DNA of 8,539 nt from Bacteriovorax sp. UBA1852 (GTDB taxonomy: Bacteria > Bdellovibrionota > Bacteriovoracia > Bacteriovoracales > Bacteriovoracaceae): the NCBI GenBank assembly GCA_002338505.1, contig DDIK01000181.1:1-8539 (forward strand). Reading direction: 5' to 3'. The notes under the pieces were generated by a model. The model ran no database searches, was not told where the DNA came from, and saw nothing but the letters and a program-made list of their open reading frames with translations. How positions within the stretch are numbered: position 1 is the first letter of the stretch; each line of letters begins with the position of its first letter. Both the position numbers and the translations under genes were made by a program. This document shows, one piece after another, positions 1-6,191 of this stretch.

Positions 1-2570
1 TTTGTACCAAAAGTATTATAATGGCTTCCGCCACAAAATAAATCATCATTAAAAGGAAATGTCGTCCACCCGTCAACTACACCAGTGGCGACATCGTCTG
101 TTTCACCGAGATTAATAGTGTCATTTATAGTACTTATTGCCATTCCTGTTTTATTGGAGCCATCGTTTTCACATGAATCAGTCGTGATATAACCTAAACT
201 AGTAGATGAAGGAGATTGAGATATTTGTGGTTTGAATTGCCAATAAGAATATGGGTAATATTGAACAAATTCACAAACATCTGGACCAGAGTCAACTTGA
301 AGGTCAAGTCCAAGATTAAAAAGATCACTTTCTCCAGCCTCTAGGAAGCAGTCGATATCGACAACATTGTACTTTTGAGAGTCACTTGAATCTGAATAGA
401 AGTTTTCAATCGCTTTCTTGTTAATTCTACAGGCACTAGTTTTATTAAGAATTCCTTCTTTGTGCATGACATATGATGGGCCATTTAGATTATCGAGAAC
501 TTCGAAATAGTCAACGACTTCAAGGTCAAATAGCGTACTGTATGAACCAATTGAGTTAGTGACTGTTACTGTAAAAGTTTCGGAGTTTGTCGCCTCTGTA
601 GGAGTTCCACTTATCGATCCAGTACTCGAATTAAGGGTTAAGCCATCTGGAAGACTGGGTGAAATTGTAAAGAAATTTTCACTACCAAGAGCGAGAAACG
701 GTTCAATGAAGGCTCCTTCGCCTCGTCTGATCTCAAACTTATTATTTGTTTCAACAGATGTAATCGTGGTTGTATACGGTCCTGCCCCAATAGCATCATT
801 TGTTAGATTGTTTCCATTATTAAATTGATCCTCAGTTACCATCGATGCAACGATTTGGTTTCCTGATATAGAGCTTACAGTTGCTGCTGCCAGATTAGTT
901 GTCGAATCATGTATGTCTTGACCGACAATGAAGTTTGCTGCACTTGCGACATTGAGTTTTACTGTCGGAGACCAAACTGAGTTAATTGTTACGCCTGAAG
1001 TGGAACCGCTTGCAACAGAGCCGCACAGAGATGTATTTGAAATAGTATTTGATCCGTCGTCAACAAAGTTGCCAGTGAATCCATCTCCAACTGTTTGTGA
1101 AACGAATAGAATATTATTTGCTGAGTCTATCTTTGTAATTGTCCCTCTTGCAGCTGACGAGCAAATTACTGAGTTACTTACGCTTGAAGCATAATCAGAA
1201 AAACCCGCTATAGAACTAACATCTAAAGCTGCATTAACATATTCTGGATTATCGACAATTGTTGTTTCTTCATCAACGTATGTTCTATTTATATCGACCG
1301 ATTGACCGTTTGCAAAAGTACCATTAGTTACTTTTACAACGATATAATCGCCTGAAATAAACTCAATAATACCTTCAGCTCCCGATGTTAAAGGAGTACT
1401 AAAGTTTGTCGCGATATTATCTCCGATGCTCATCCCAGTGGTGCTAGCTACTTTCATTACTACAGATGTGTTATAGGCAACGACCTGTGGTGCATCGACA
1501 ATAGCGAGATCAAATGAAAATGACTTTCCAGTTGTGTCCGCTAGATTAGTCGCTTTAACGGTGTAAGTATTTGCGGAGAGTGCAGTTGCCGTCCTTCCTG
1601 AAATCTCTCCTGTGCTTGTATCAAATGTAAGACCAGATGGAAGGTCAGGAGAAATAGTGAAATTAACACCATTATTTGTGCTAGAGATATTGCTTGATGT
1701 ACTTGATATTGGTACGAGGTCTACATTATCAGTCGAGCCTGAGGTTGTTTCAAAATAAAACCCAAAGGAGTCTACAACTGCTTCTTCACCTGAGTAGATC
1801 GCGGCATTATCAATGGAGTCTCCAATTTTAAACTCACCCGAGGTTATATTAACTACTAAAGTGTTGGTGTCAGCGTTTACAAGTTGAATAGTTCCCTGTG
1901 CCGCGATGTCGGTACTATTTCTATTAGCAGAAACTGAACCTCCTGCAGTAAAGTTTGAAACATCACCTGAGACTCTAAGAAACATTTTTTTTGTTGGAGC
2001 ATCATCGTCAATCTTAATTCTAAAAGACTCATCTATTGGCTCCATAACCGCAACATTTGCAGTTGTGACAAGACTGGATGTTGTGAGTGTGTCAGGGTCT
2101 GTATATGTTAAAGTGATTGTGTGTAAAGTAGATGGTGAAAGAGAAATTGTTCCCGTTTCATTGTCAGACTTACTGAACCATCCATATTCACTGTCTAGAA
2201 CTAAGCCCGTAGGTAGGCTAGGTAGAATAGTGAAGGCTGGTTTTAGGTTGAGTTGTCCAAGGGAAGATAGTATGTCTCCAAGGTCACCTGATGGCTGCAG
2301 CGGTGAAGTTCTTGCTGTATCGCCTGACAGCAGAACAAATAAGTTACTTTCCCTATCATAAATTATATAATTATCCGGGTAGTTAAATGATGTAGGACCC
2401 TCTAAGGTATTGCTATCAATAACATTACCGTCCTCATCAACAAAAGTGGTGTCGCCATTGTCTGAGTTCTTAACTGTATCCTTCTTGAATTTAGTTAAGC
2501 TCTCGGGCATACAACCAGTGGTTAGTAGAGTAAAAATAGTGACAAAAATAATTCCATTTAAAGTCTTCAT
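1..2570 (-). CDS. Large multidomain surface lipoprotein with putative-Ig domains (3' end outside window)
   Basis: Reading the minus strand from the ATG at 2570 gives 856 codons without a stop to the window edge, so the C-terminus is missing. Residues 1-19 form a lipoprotein signal (hydrophobic IIFVTIFTLL, then TTGC) with Cys20 as the likely lipidated residue; the -3 position is Thr rather than Leu, a mild departure from the lipobox. Position +2 is Met, not Asp, which fits outer-membrane or surface placement. Three He_PIG-like putative Ig domains are seen around residues 113-175, 303-359 and 633-687; the last two carry the typical FTISPxLPxGLTxxxxTGxISG pattern. Four related modules of about 70 residues lie at 196-267, 370-440, 447-519 and 537-606. 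Residues 688-856 contain five Cys and an aromatic patch. Such architecture is typical of secreted adhesive or structural proteins; the actual role is unknown. No strong Shine-Dalgarno site precedes the start. Numerous Thr/Ser/Asp/Asn and few Lys suit an extracellular protein. Confidence 0.9.
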   Translation of the reverse strand, partial: MKTLNGIIFVTIFTLLTTGCMPESLTKFKKDTVKNSDNGDTTFVDEDGNVIDSNTLEGPTSFNYPDNYIIYDRESNLFVLLSGDTARTSPLQPSGDLGDILSSLGQLNLKPAFTILPSLPTGLVLDSEYGWFSKSDNETGTISLSPSTLHTITLTYTDPDTLTTSSLVTTANVAVMEPIDESFRIKIDDDAPTKKMFLRVSGDVSNFTAGGSVSANRNSTDIAAQGTIQLVNADTNTLVVNITSGEFKIGDSIDNAAIYSGEEAVVDSFGFYFETTSGSTDNVDLVPISSTSSNISSTNNGVNFTISPDLPSGLTFDTSTGEISGRTATALSANTYTVKATNLADTTGKSFSFDLAIVDAPQVVAYNTSVVMKVASTTGMSIGDNIATNFSTPLTSGAEGIIEFISGDYIVVKVTNGTFANGQSVDINRTYVDEETTIVDNPEYVNAALDVSSIAGFSDYASSVSNSVICSSAARGTITKIDSANNILFVSQTVGDGFTGNFVDDGSNTISNTSLCGSVASGSTSGVTINSVWSPTVKLNVASAANFIVGQDIHDSTTNLAAATVSSISGNQIVASMVTEDQFNNGNNLTNDAIGAGPYTTTITSVETNNKFEIRRGEGAFIEPFLALGSENFFTISPSLPDGLTLNSSTGSISGTPTEATNSETFTVTVTNSIGSYSTLFDLEVVDYFEVLDNLNGPSYVMHKEGILNKTSACRINKKAIENFYSDSSDSQKYNVVDIDCFLEAGESDLFNLGLDLQVDSGPDVCEFVQYYPYSYWQFKPQISQSPSSTSLGYITTDSCENDGSNKTGMAISTINDTINLGETDDVATGVVDGWTTFPFNDDLFCGGSHYNTFGT
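753..1985 (-). repeat. Four diverged ~70-residue protein modules within the lipoprotein
   Basis: Four segments of the lipoprotein share one pattern: a short hydrophobic strand with V at its fourth or fifth position, then F/MxxGxxI/V, a Gly/Ala turn followed by TI/II, a central hydrophobic strand (LVV, IVV, LFV, IVA), then FxxGxxV/IxN/D and a closing strand. Approximate base ranges are 1770-1985, 1251-1463, 1014-1232 and 753-962. Examples are GEFKIGDSIDN, GTFANGQSVDI, DGFTGNFVDDG and DQFNNGNNLTN. The third copy uniquely has two Cys (residues 470 and 516), possibly a disulfide. The copies are too diverged to be seen as DNA repeats, so this is an old duplication held by selection on the protein. 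Alignment was done by eye; the first two copies are the clearest, the third the weakest. Confidence 0.6.
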
Positions 2571-2576
2571 AAGTCC

Positions 2577-2606
2577 ATTATCGTCATATTTGAGATGATA
2601 GTTTAA
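2577..2606 (-). promoter_or_regulatory. Possible promoter directly before the lipoprotein gene
   Basis: On the minus strand a GATAAT hexamer (2577-2582) lies 12 to 7 bases before the ATG, with a poor -35 match TTAAAC (2601-2606) 18 bases further upstream. If used, transcription would begin at or next to the start codon. The -10 matches consensus at five of six positions, but the -35 at only three, and the region is AT-rich, so chance is a real alternative. Confidence 0.25.
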
Positions 2607-2682
2607 GAACTTTGCTTTTCTCAATAATTTTGATGAGATAGGTAAAAAATGCCTATTCTATTTATTTAAAAGTTGCCAAAAA

Positions 2683-2709
2683 TTGTAGCCGTTGAATTCT
2701 ATTTAAAAT
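2683..2709 (+). promoter_or_regulatory. Weak promoter candidate before the secreted-protein gene
   Basis: Within the 183-base divergent intergenic region a TAAAAT hexamer (2704-2709, five of six matches to a -10) sits about 45 bases before the TTG start. This would leave an untranslated leader of roughly 38 bases that contains the Shine-Dalgarno site. The -35 is poor: TTGTAG (2683-2688) at a short 15-base spacing. A better -35-like TTGCCA (2673-2678) has no good -10 at 17 bases. No operator-like palindrome stands out in this intergenic region. Confidence 0.22.
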
Positions 2710-2742
2710 CTGACGATATGAAAGAAACTAACTACATGATTT

Positions 2743-2748
2743 AAGGAG
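2743..2748 (+). promoter_or_regulatory. Shine-Dalgarno site fixing a TTG start
   Basis: AAGGAG lies five bases before the TTG at 2754. No in-frame ATG or GTG gives the signal peptide with a comparable site; the nearby ATG at 2736 is closed by a stop after two codons. This decides the TTG as initiator. Confidence 0.85.
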
Positions 2749-2753
2749 TTTTC

Positions 2754-3554
2754 TTGATAAAGAAAGTACTTGTAACATTGCTTATTTCTTCGCAGGTTTT
2801 TGCGATAACAAATATAACTGAACTTATAAGGCCGTACCTGACGGATCTTATAGGTAGTGAATTTACCGAAAGATTAATAGGCAAGTCAGAGCAAAAAAAG
2901 GTGAATAAAGTTGAGCTACCGCCAATTCCAGAGATTACGCAAAACACGAAATCAGTAGATGTCTTCAAAGAGAAGTTTATTGAGAAGAATAAAGTCCGTA
3001 AAGAAGATAAACAAGGCTATGATTATAACTTCGTAAGAGAGCTTATTCTCTCGACAAGAAACATTAAAGCAGACGATGTTGAAGTAAGAAGATGGATGAA
3101 TCCTCTGGAGCAAGGTGGAAGTCGAGAAGGGGTCTATCGCGCAATGGTCTTAGATTCCTATTATGCAAATTTAGAGAATTATAATCAGCCACTTTCAAAG
3201 TCTGCTTTAGATTATGCACAAAAATTTTTCAAGAGATTTGTTGGTAAGAAAGTAAAACCTTCTCAATTTCAAGGGATGAATATTTATACAGTTAAGAGAA
3301 TAGCAACAGAGAACTGTTTAGATATCTTAGATGTCTATCTTCAGACGAATCAGTATGAAAACTTTCTCTCTTGGTACAGTATTTTTTCGGGAGAGATAGC
3401 AACTGACTTTTCTGTCTGGGAAAGTAAAATGAGATCAAATACAAATATTGGAAAACATAAAAAATGGGCATCATCAGTTCCAACAGAGTTTGTAAAATCT
3501 GAAGTGATTCTAAAAATTCATAAAATATTTAATAATCTACAACAAAGAAATTAG
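2754..3554 (+). CDS. Secreted (periplasmic) protein of unknown family
   Basis: The 266-residue product begins at a TTG supported by a strong AAGGAG site five bases upstream. It opens with a classic Sec signal peptide: Lys3-Lys4, a hydrophobic core VLVTLLISSQ, and a signal peptidase I site after VFA (residue 17). No lipobox Cys is present, so the mature protein of about 249 residues is probably periplasmic or exported. The mature part is Lys-rich at first (about residues 45-85), then helical in appearance, with motifs such as EVRRWMNP, REGVYRAMVLDSYYANLE and NFLSWYSIFSGE. There is a single Cys in the mature chain, in the ATENCLD stretch. I do not recognise a catalytic motif or a known domain. 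It is divergent from the lipoprotein gene and convergent with the epmA-like gene, overlapping its stop codon by four bases. The context does not reveal a function. Confidence 0.85.
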   Translation: MIKKVLVTLLISSQVFAITNITELIRPYLTDLIGSEFTERLIGKSEQKKVNKVELPPIPEITQNTKSVDVFKEKFIEKNKVRKEDKQGYDYNFVRELILSTRNIKADDVEVRRWMNPLEQGGSREGVYRAMVLDSYYANLENYNQPLSKSALDYAQKFFKRFVGKKVKPSQFQGMNIYTVKRIATENCLDILDVYLQTNQYENFLSWYSIFSGEIATDFSVWESKMRSNTNIGKHKKWASSVPTEFVKSEVILKIHKIFNNLQQRN

Positions 3555-4489
3555 TCGAAAAAGGATTCTGACTTTCCACTAAGAGACATAAGTAGTCTCT
3601 CAACTCCAAGTGCTATGCCTGAAGGAGAGCTTAGTCCCCTGTTCATTGCCTGGTAGAGGACATCTGGTGTTGGTAGAGAATAACCATATATTCTTTCTTT
3701 TTCTTTGGCTTGAAGACCAAAGCGCTCTCTTTGTGTTTTAAGGTGGGTGAGTTCATTAAAGCAATTACATATTTCTATTCCATCTAAATAAACTTCAAAT
3801 CTTTCACAGACTCTCTGGTCTTTTTCACTAATAGTTGAAAGAGCTGCAAGATGATATGGGAATTCATAAAGAAGAATATCTCCGTACTCTTTAAGTTTAG
3901 GCTCTATCTCATTTAAAAAGATTAAGAAGTATAGGTCATCCCATGAATACTCATTATTTTCGTCAATGTGAATATCTTTAAAGGTTTCTTTTATCTTATT
4001 CTTAAGGGCCGTGGGATCAAGGTATTCTAAAATTTCAAAGTTAAGAACTTCTTTAAAAAGGTTGTTTACAGAGACTTTTTTAATGCTTCTTTCAGGGAAA
4101 TTATTCTCTCTAGCGCAGAAGTTAATAAGCTCAATAGTATCATCCATAATGGCTTCGTATCTTGAATTAGCTCGATACCATTCAAGCATGAGAAATTGTT
4201 TACGATGAGTCTCGCTATCTGGCTCATCTCTAAAGGCATAGCTTAGAGTAAAGATTTTGTTGTATCCTTCACTGAGTAAGCTCTTCATATAAAACTCAGG
4301 TGAAGTGTGCAAGTAAAGTGGCAGCGTCTTTTTTTTGAATGTTGAGTATATTTGAAAGGGATGAATATGTGTTTCCATTCCTGGATTCTCTACTATCGGA
4401 GGTGTGAGCACATGCAAAAAATCTCTAGACTTAAAGAAGTCATGGATAGAGTTTTGTATAAGAAATAAGTCTTCGTGCTTTCTCTTCAT
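3551..4489 (-). CDS. epmA: EpmA-like (GenX/PoxA) lysyl-tRNA-synthetase paralogue, EF-P lysine ligase family
   Basis: This 312-residue protein is a free-standing class II aminoacyl-tRNA synthetase catalytic core without the anticodon-binding domain of full LysRS; E. coli EpmA is about 325 residues. Seen in order: motif 1 region with TPPIVENPGMETHIHPF (29-45), the substrate-site HTSPEFYMKSLL (61-72), motif 2 with FRDE (86-89) and QFLMLEWYR (98-106), RFEVYLDGIEICNCFNEL (230-247), and motif 3 GIALGVERLLMSL (291-303). The family activates (R)-beta-lysine or lysine as an adenylate and attaches it to a conserved Lys of elongation factor P, helping translation of polyproline stretches. EpmB and EF-P are not in the window, so the substrate is inferred. 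The start lacks a Shine-Dalgarno site; an upstream ATG at 4497 is out of frame and closes at once. It is divergent from ftsY and convergent with the secreted-protein gene, sharing four bases at their stops. Confidence 0.85.
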   Translation of the reverse strand: MKRKHEDLFLIQNSIHDFFKSRDFLHVLTPPIVENPGMETHIHPFQIYSTFKKKTLPLYLHTSPEFYMKSLLSEGYNKIFTLSYAFRDEPDSETHRKQFLMLEWYRANSRYEAIMDDTIELINFCARENNFPERSIKKVSVNNLFKEVLNFEILEYLDPTALKNKIKETFKDIHIDENNEYSWDDLYFLIFLNEIEPKLKEYGDILLYEFPYHLAALSTISEKDQRVCERFEVYLDGIEICNCFNELTHLKTQRERFGLQAKEKERIYGYSLPTPDVLYQAMNRGLSSPSGIALGVERLLMSLSGKSESFFD

Positions 4490-4495
4490 ATCATA

Positions 4496-4524
4496 TGTAT
4501 ATATCTGTATTAACTAAATATCTA
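4496..4524 (-). promoter_or_regulatory. Possible promoter abutting the epmA-like start codon
   Basis: On the minus strand TATACA (4496-4501) lies 12 to 7 bases before the ATG, with TAGATA (4519-4524) 17 bases further upstream; each matches the sigma-70 consensus at four of six positions. There is no Shine-Dalgarno site, so a transcript starting at the ATG is possible. The match is modest and the stretch is very AT-rich. Confidence 0.25.
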
Positions 4525-4531
4525 TTGATTT

Positions 4532-4560
4532 TTATGACCATTAAAGTTATCTCTTATACT
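4532..4560 (+). promoter_or_regulatory. Probable ftsY promoter
   Basis: TATACT (4555-4560) matches a -10 at five of six positions. A -35 at the standard 17-base distance (TTATGA, 4532-4537) is weak. The implied start near 4567 gives a leader of about 19 bases that contains the AAGAGG Shine-Dalgarno site (4574-4579), a consistent arrangement. Confidence 0.4.
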
Positions 4561-4585
4561 CCTAAAAAGACATAAGAGGTTTAGA

Positions 4586-5827
4586 ATGAATGAAGTTATT
4601 CAAATTTTGCAGCAAGTTATAAATAGCGTTGGTGTAGAGCTCATCGTAACTCAAGAAATAGCGATTTATTCGCTCTCTGGCCTAGGAGGCTTCCTTGCTC
4701 TCTTGCTTGGTTTAGGTCTTTCTACAACTGGGAATAAATCAAAAACATTAGAAAATGAAGAGCTTGTCGTTCAAGATACACAAGAACTTTTGCAAAAAAC
4801 ATATCCTCCAAAAGATGAGGTTGAAGACGAAGTCGCTCCTATTGTTGAAGCTGAGGTTGAGCCGGAAGTCGTACCTGAAGTTAAAGCTGAAGTAAAAGTT
4901 TCCTGGTCTGATAGACTTAAAAAAGGGTTATCAAGATCTCGAACAGAAGTTTGGGGAAAACTTGGAAATATATTTTCAGGAACACTTGATGAAGAGGCCT
5001 TAGAAGAAGTTGAAGAGATTCTCTATGGGGCAGATATTGGACCGCAAACGACTTCAGAGCTAATTGAAGCACTAGAAGAAAAAGTAAAAAAAGAAAAACT
5101 TAGTCCAGAGGCCTTTACCGCTTTCATAAAAGAATTTCTCAAAGAGAAAATGGAGCCAGTTCAAAATTCACGAGATGAAGCATTATTTCAATTTAGTGGA
5201 GAAAAGAGCAAGATGCCAAAAGTCATCATGATAGTTGGTGTAAATGGTGCAGGTAAGACAACAACAATTGGTAAACTTGCTACAAAACTAACTAATCAAG
5301 GGGCTAAGGTTGTCGTCGGGGCATGTGATACATTTAGGGCCGCAGCGGTAGATCAACTTCAAGTTTGGTGTGAGAGAGCTGGCGCTTCAATGATTCGAGC
5401 GAAGGAAGGGGCTAATCCAAGTGGCGTTGGTTACGATGCGCTGCAAGCGGCAATGAAAGAAGAGGCAGATTACTGTATTCTTGATACGGCTGGTCGACTA
5501 CACACGGCAGGCAATTTAATGGAAGAGCTTAAAAAGAGTAAAGAAGTTCTTAAGAAGCTTATGCCTGATGCTCCTCATCATGTACTTCTCGTTATTGATG
5601 CCATAACGGGACAAAATGCTATTCGCCAAGCGGAAGAATTCAATAAAACCTTAGACTTAACTGGTCTCATCTTCACTAAGTGCGATGGTTCTTCGAAAGC
5701 CGGAAGCGCAGTGGCCATTGTACAAAAGCTAAATGTGCCAATTGCCTATATTGGAGTTGGTGAAAATGTTGAAGATCTCGATGTCTTTGATCTTGGCCAG
5801 TATTTAGACGCCTTGGTTGATGCGTAG
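4586..5827 (+). CDS. ftsY: Signal recognition particle receptor FtsY, membrane-anchored form
   Basis: FtsY is the SRP receptor GTPase that docks ribosome-nascent-chain complexes at the SecYEG translocon. The 413-residue protein starts at an ATG six bases after AAGAGG. Residues about 26-47 form one transmembrane segment (IYSLSGLGGFLALLLGLGL); Lys51 and Lys53 follow it, placing the rest in the cytoplasm. An acidic Glu/Val/Pro-rich A region runs to about residue 105. The N domain (about 108-205) is followed by the G domain: P-loop GVNGAGKT (218-225), DTFRAAAVDQL from 248, DTAGR (300-304), TKCDG (364-368) and the closing GVGEN (390-394). All GTPase elements are present. TKCDGSSKAG departs from the common TKLDGTAKGG, with Cys at 366. 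E. coli FtsY uses amphipathic and lipid-binding helices rather than a true membrane helix. The gene has its own upstream promoter candidate, and no terminator is visible before zapA. Confidence 0.97.
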   Translation: MNEVIQILQQVINSVGVELIVTQEIAIYSLSGLGGFLALLLGLGLSTTGNKSKTLENEELVVQDTQELLQKTYPPKDEVEDEVAPIVEAEVEPEVVPEVKAEVKVSWSDRLKKGLSRSRTEVWGKLGNIFSGTLDEEALEEVEEILYGADIGPQTTSELIEALEEKVKKEKLSPEAFTAFIKEFLKEKMEPVQNSRDEALFQFSGEKSKMPKVIMIVGVNGAGKTTTIGKLATKLTNQGAKVVVGACDTFRAAAVDQLQVWCERAGASMIRAKEGANPSGVGYDALQAAMKEEADYCILDTAGRLHTAGNLMEELKKSKEVLKKLMPDAPHHVLLVIDAITGQNAIRQAEEFNKTLDLTGLIFTKCDGSSKAGSAVAIVQKLNVPIAYIGVGENVEDLDVFDLGQYLDALVDA

Positions 5828-5854
5828 CACACCTCTTTATATGTAATTCGTTCG

Positions 5855-5884
5855 TTGACTGCAATACTAGAGTTAATATAGAAT
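5855..5884 (+). promoter_or_regulatory. Strong sigma-70-type promoter immediately before zapA
   Basis: TTGACT (5855-5860) and TAGAAT (5879-5884), separated by 18 bases, each match the housekeeping consensus at five of six positions. It is the best promoter in the window. The -10 ends six bases before the zapA ATG, so transcription would begin at about 5890-5892, on or beside the start codon. It would drive zapA, fau and rny independently of ftsY. Confidence 0.6.
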
Positions 5885-5890
5885 AGTAGT

Positions 5891-6187
5891 ATGGATACAG
5901 GAGTAACTGAATATTCAATTTTAGGACATAACATCAGATTAAATAATACTGATGATAAAGATAAGGTTTCACCTGACGAAGTCGTGACTTACGTTCAGTC
6001 TGAAATTGATAAAATGAAACTTATGTCAGCGGGTCTCGAAGAGTCGCAGATTGCAGTCTTGCTTATGCTAAGGTTTGCAAGTGAAAGTCTCTCTTTAGAA
6101 AAAGACTTTAAAGAAAGTGTTTCATCACTTCAAAAGTCAGCAAATGATGCGCTAAAGCTTGTAGATCAAGCAATAACGACTCACTGA
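5891..6187 (+). CDS. zapA: Cell division protein ZapA
   Basis: ZapA binds and cross-links FtsZ filaments and stabilises the division ring at midcell. The 98-residue product has family length and layout: an N-terminal strand region with EYSILGHNIRL (7-17), a helix carrying PDEVVTYVQSEIDKM, then the conserved helix AVLLMLRFASESLSLEKDF that reads into a C-terminal coiled-coil segment to about residue 96. The identification rests on this pattern (ILGxxxxI, the YVxxxIDxM helix and AVLxxLxxAxE) rather than on catalytic residues, which ZapA lacks. The start is forced: TAG at 5879 lies four codons upstream in frame, and no Shine-Dalgarno site is present. The gene lies 63 bases after ftsY and only four before fau. 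The zapA-fau neighbour pair is common in proteobacteria and supports the call. Confidence 0.85.
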   Translation: MDTGVTEYSILGHNIRLNNTDDKDKVSPDEVVTYVQSEIDKMKLMSAGLEESQIAVLLMLRFASESLSLEKDFKESVSSLQKSANDALKLVDQAITTH

Positions 6188-6191
6188 TAGA

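Noticed and set aside
559..2598. Several plus-strand open frames of 60-150 codons opposite the lipoprotein gene
   Set aside because: The minus strand is open for 856 codons with a signal peptide and recognisable domains. The plus-strand frames have no family resemblance and look like shadows of it.
2620..2636. CTCA...TGAG inverted repeat in the divergent intergenic region
   Set aside because: Only four paired bases around a long AT spacer, which is expected by chance; not called as an operator or terminator.
5828..5890. 6S RNA or other small RNA between ftsY and zapA
   Set aside because: Only 63 bases, no hairpin, and the space is occupied by a promoter.
5676..5934. Two minus-strand open frames across the ftsY end and zapA start
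   Set aside because: They overlap well-supported genes, lack family features and have no plausible ribosome binding site.
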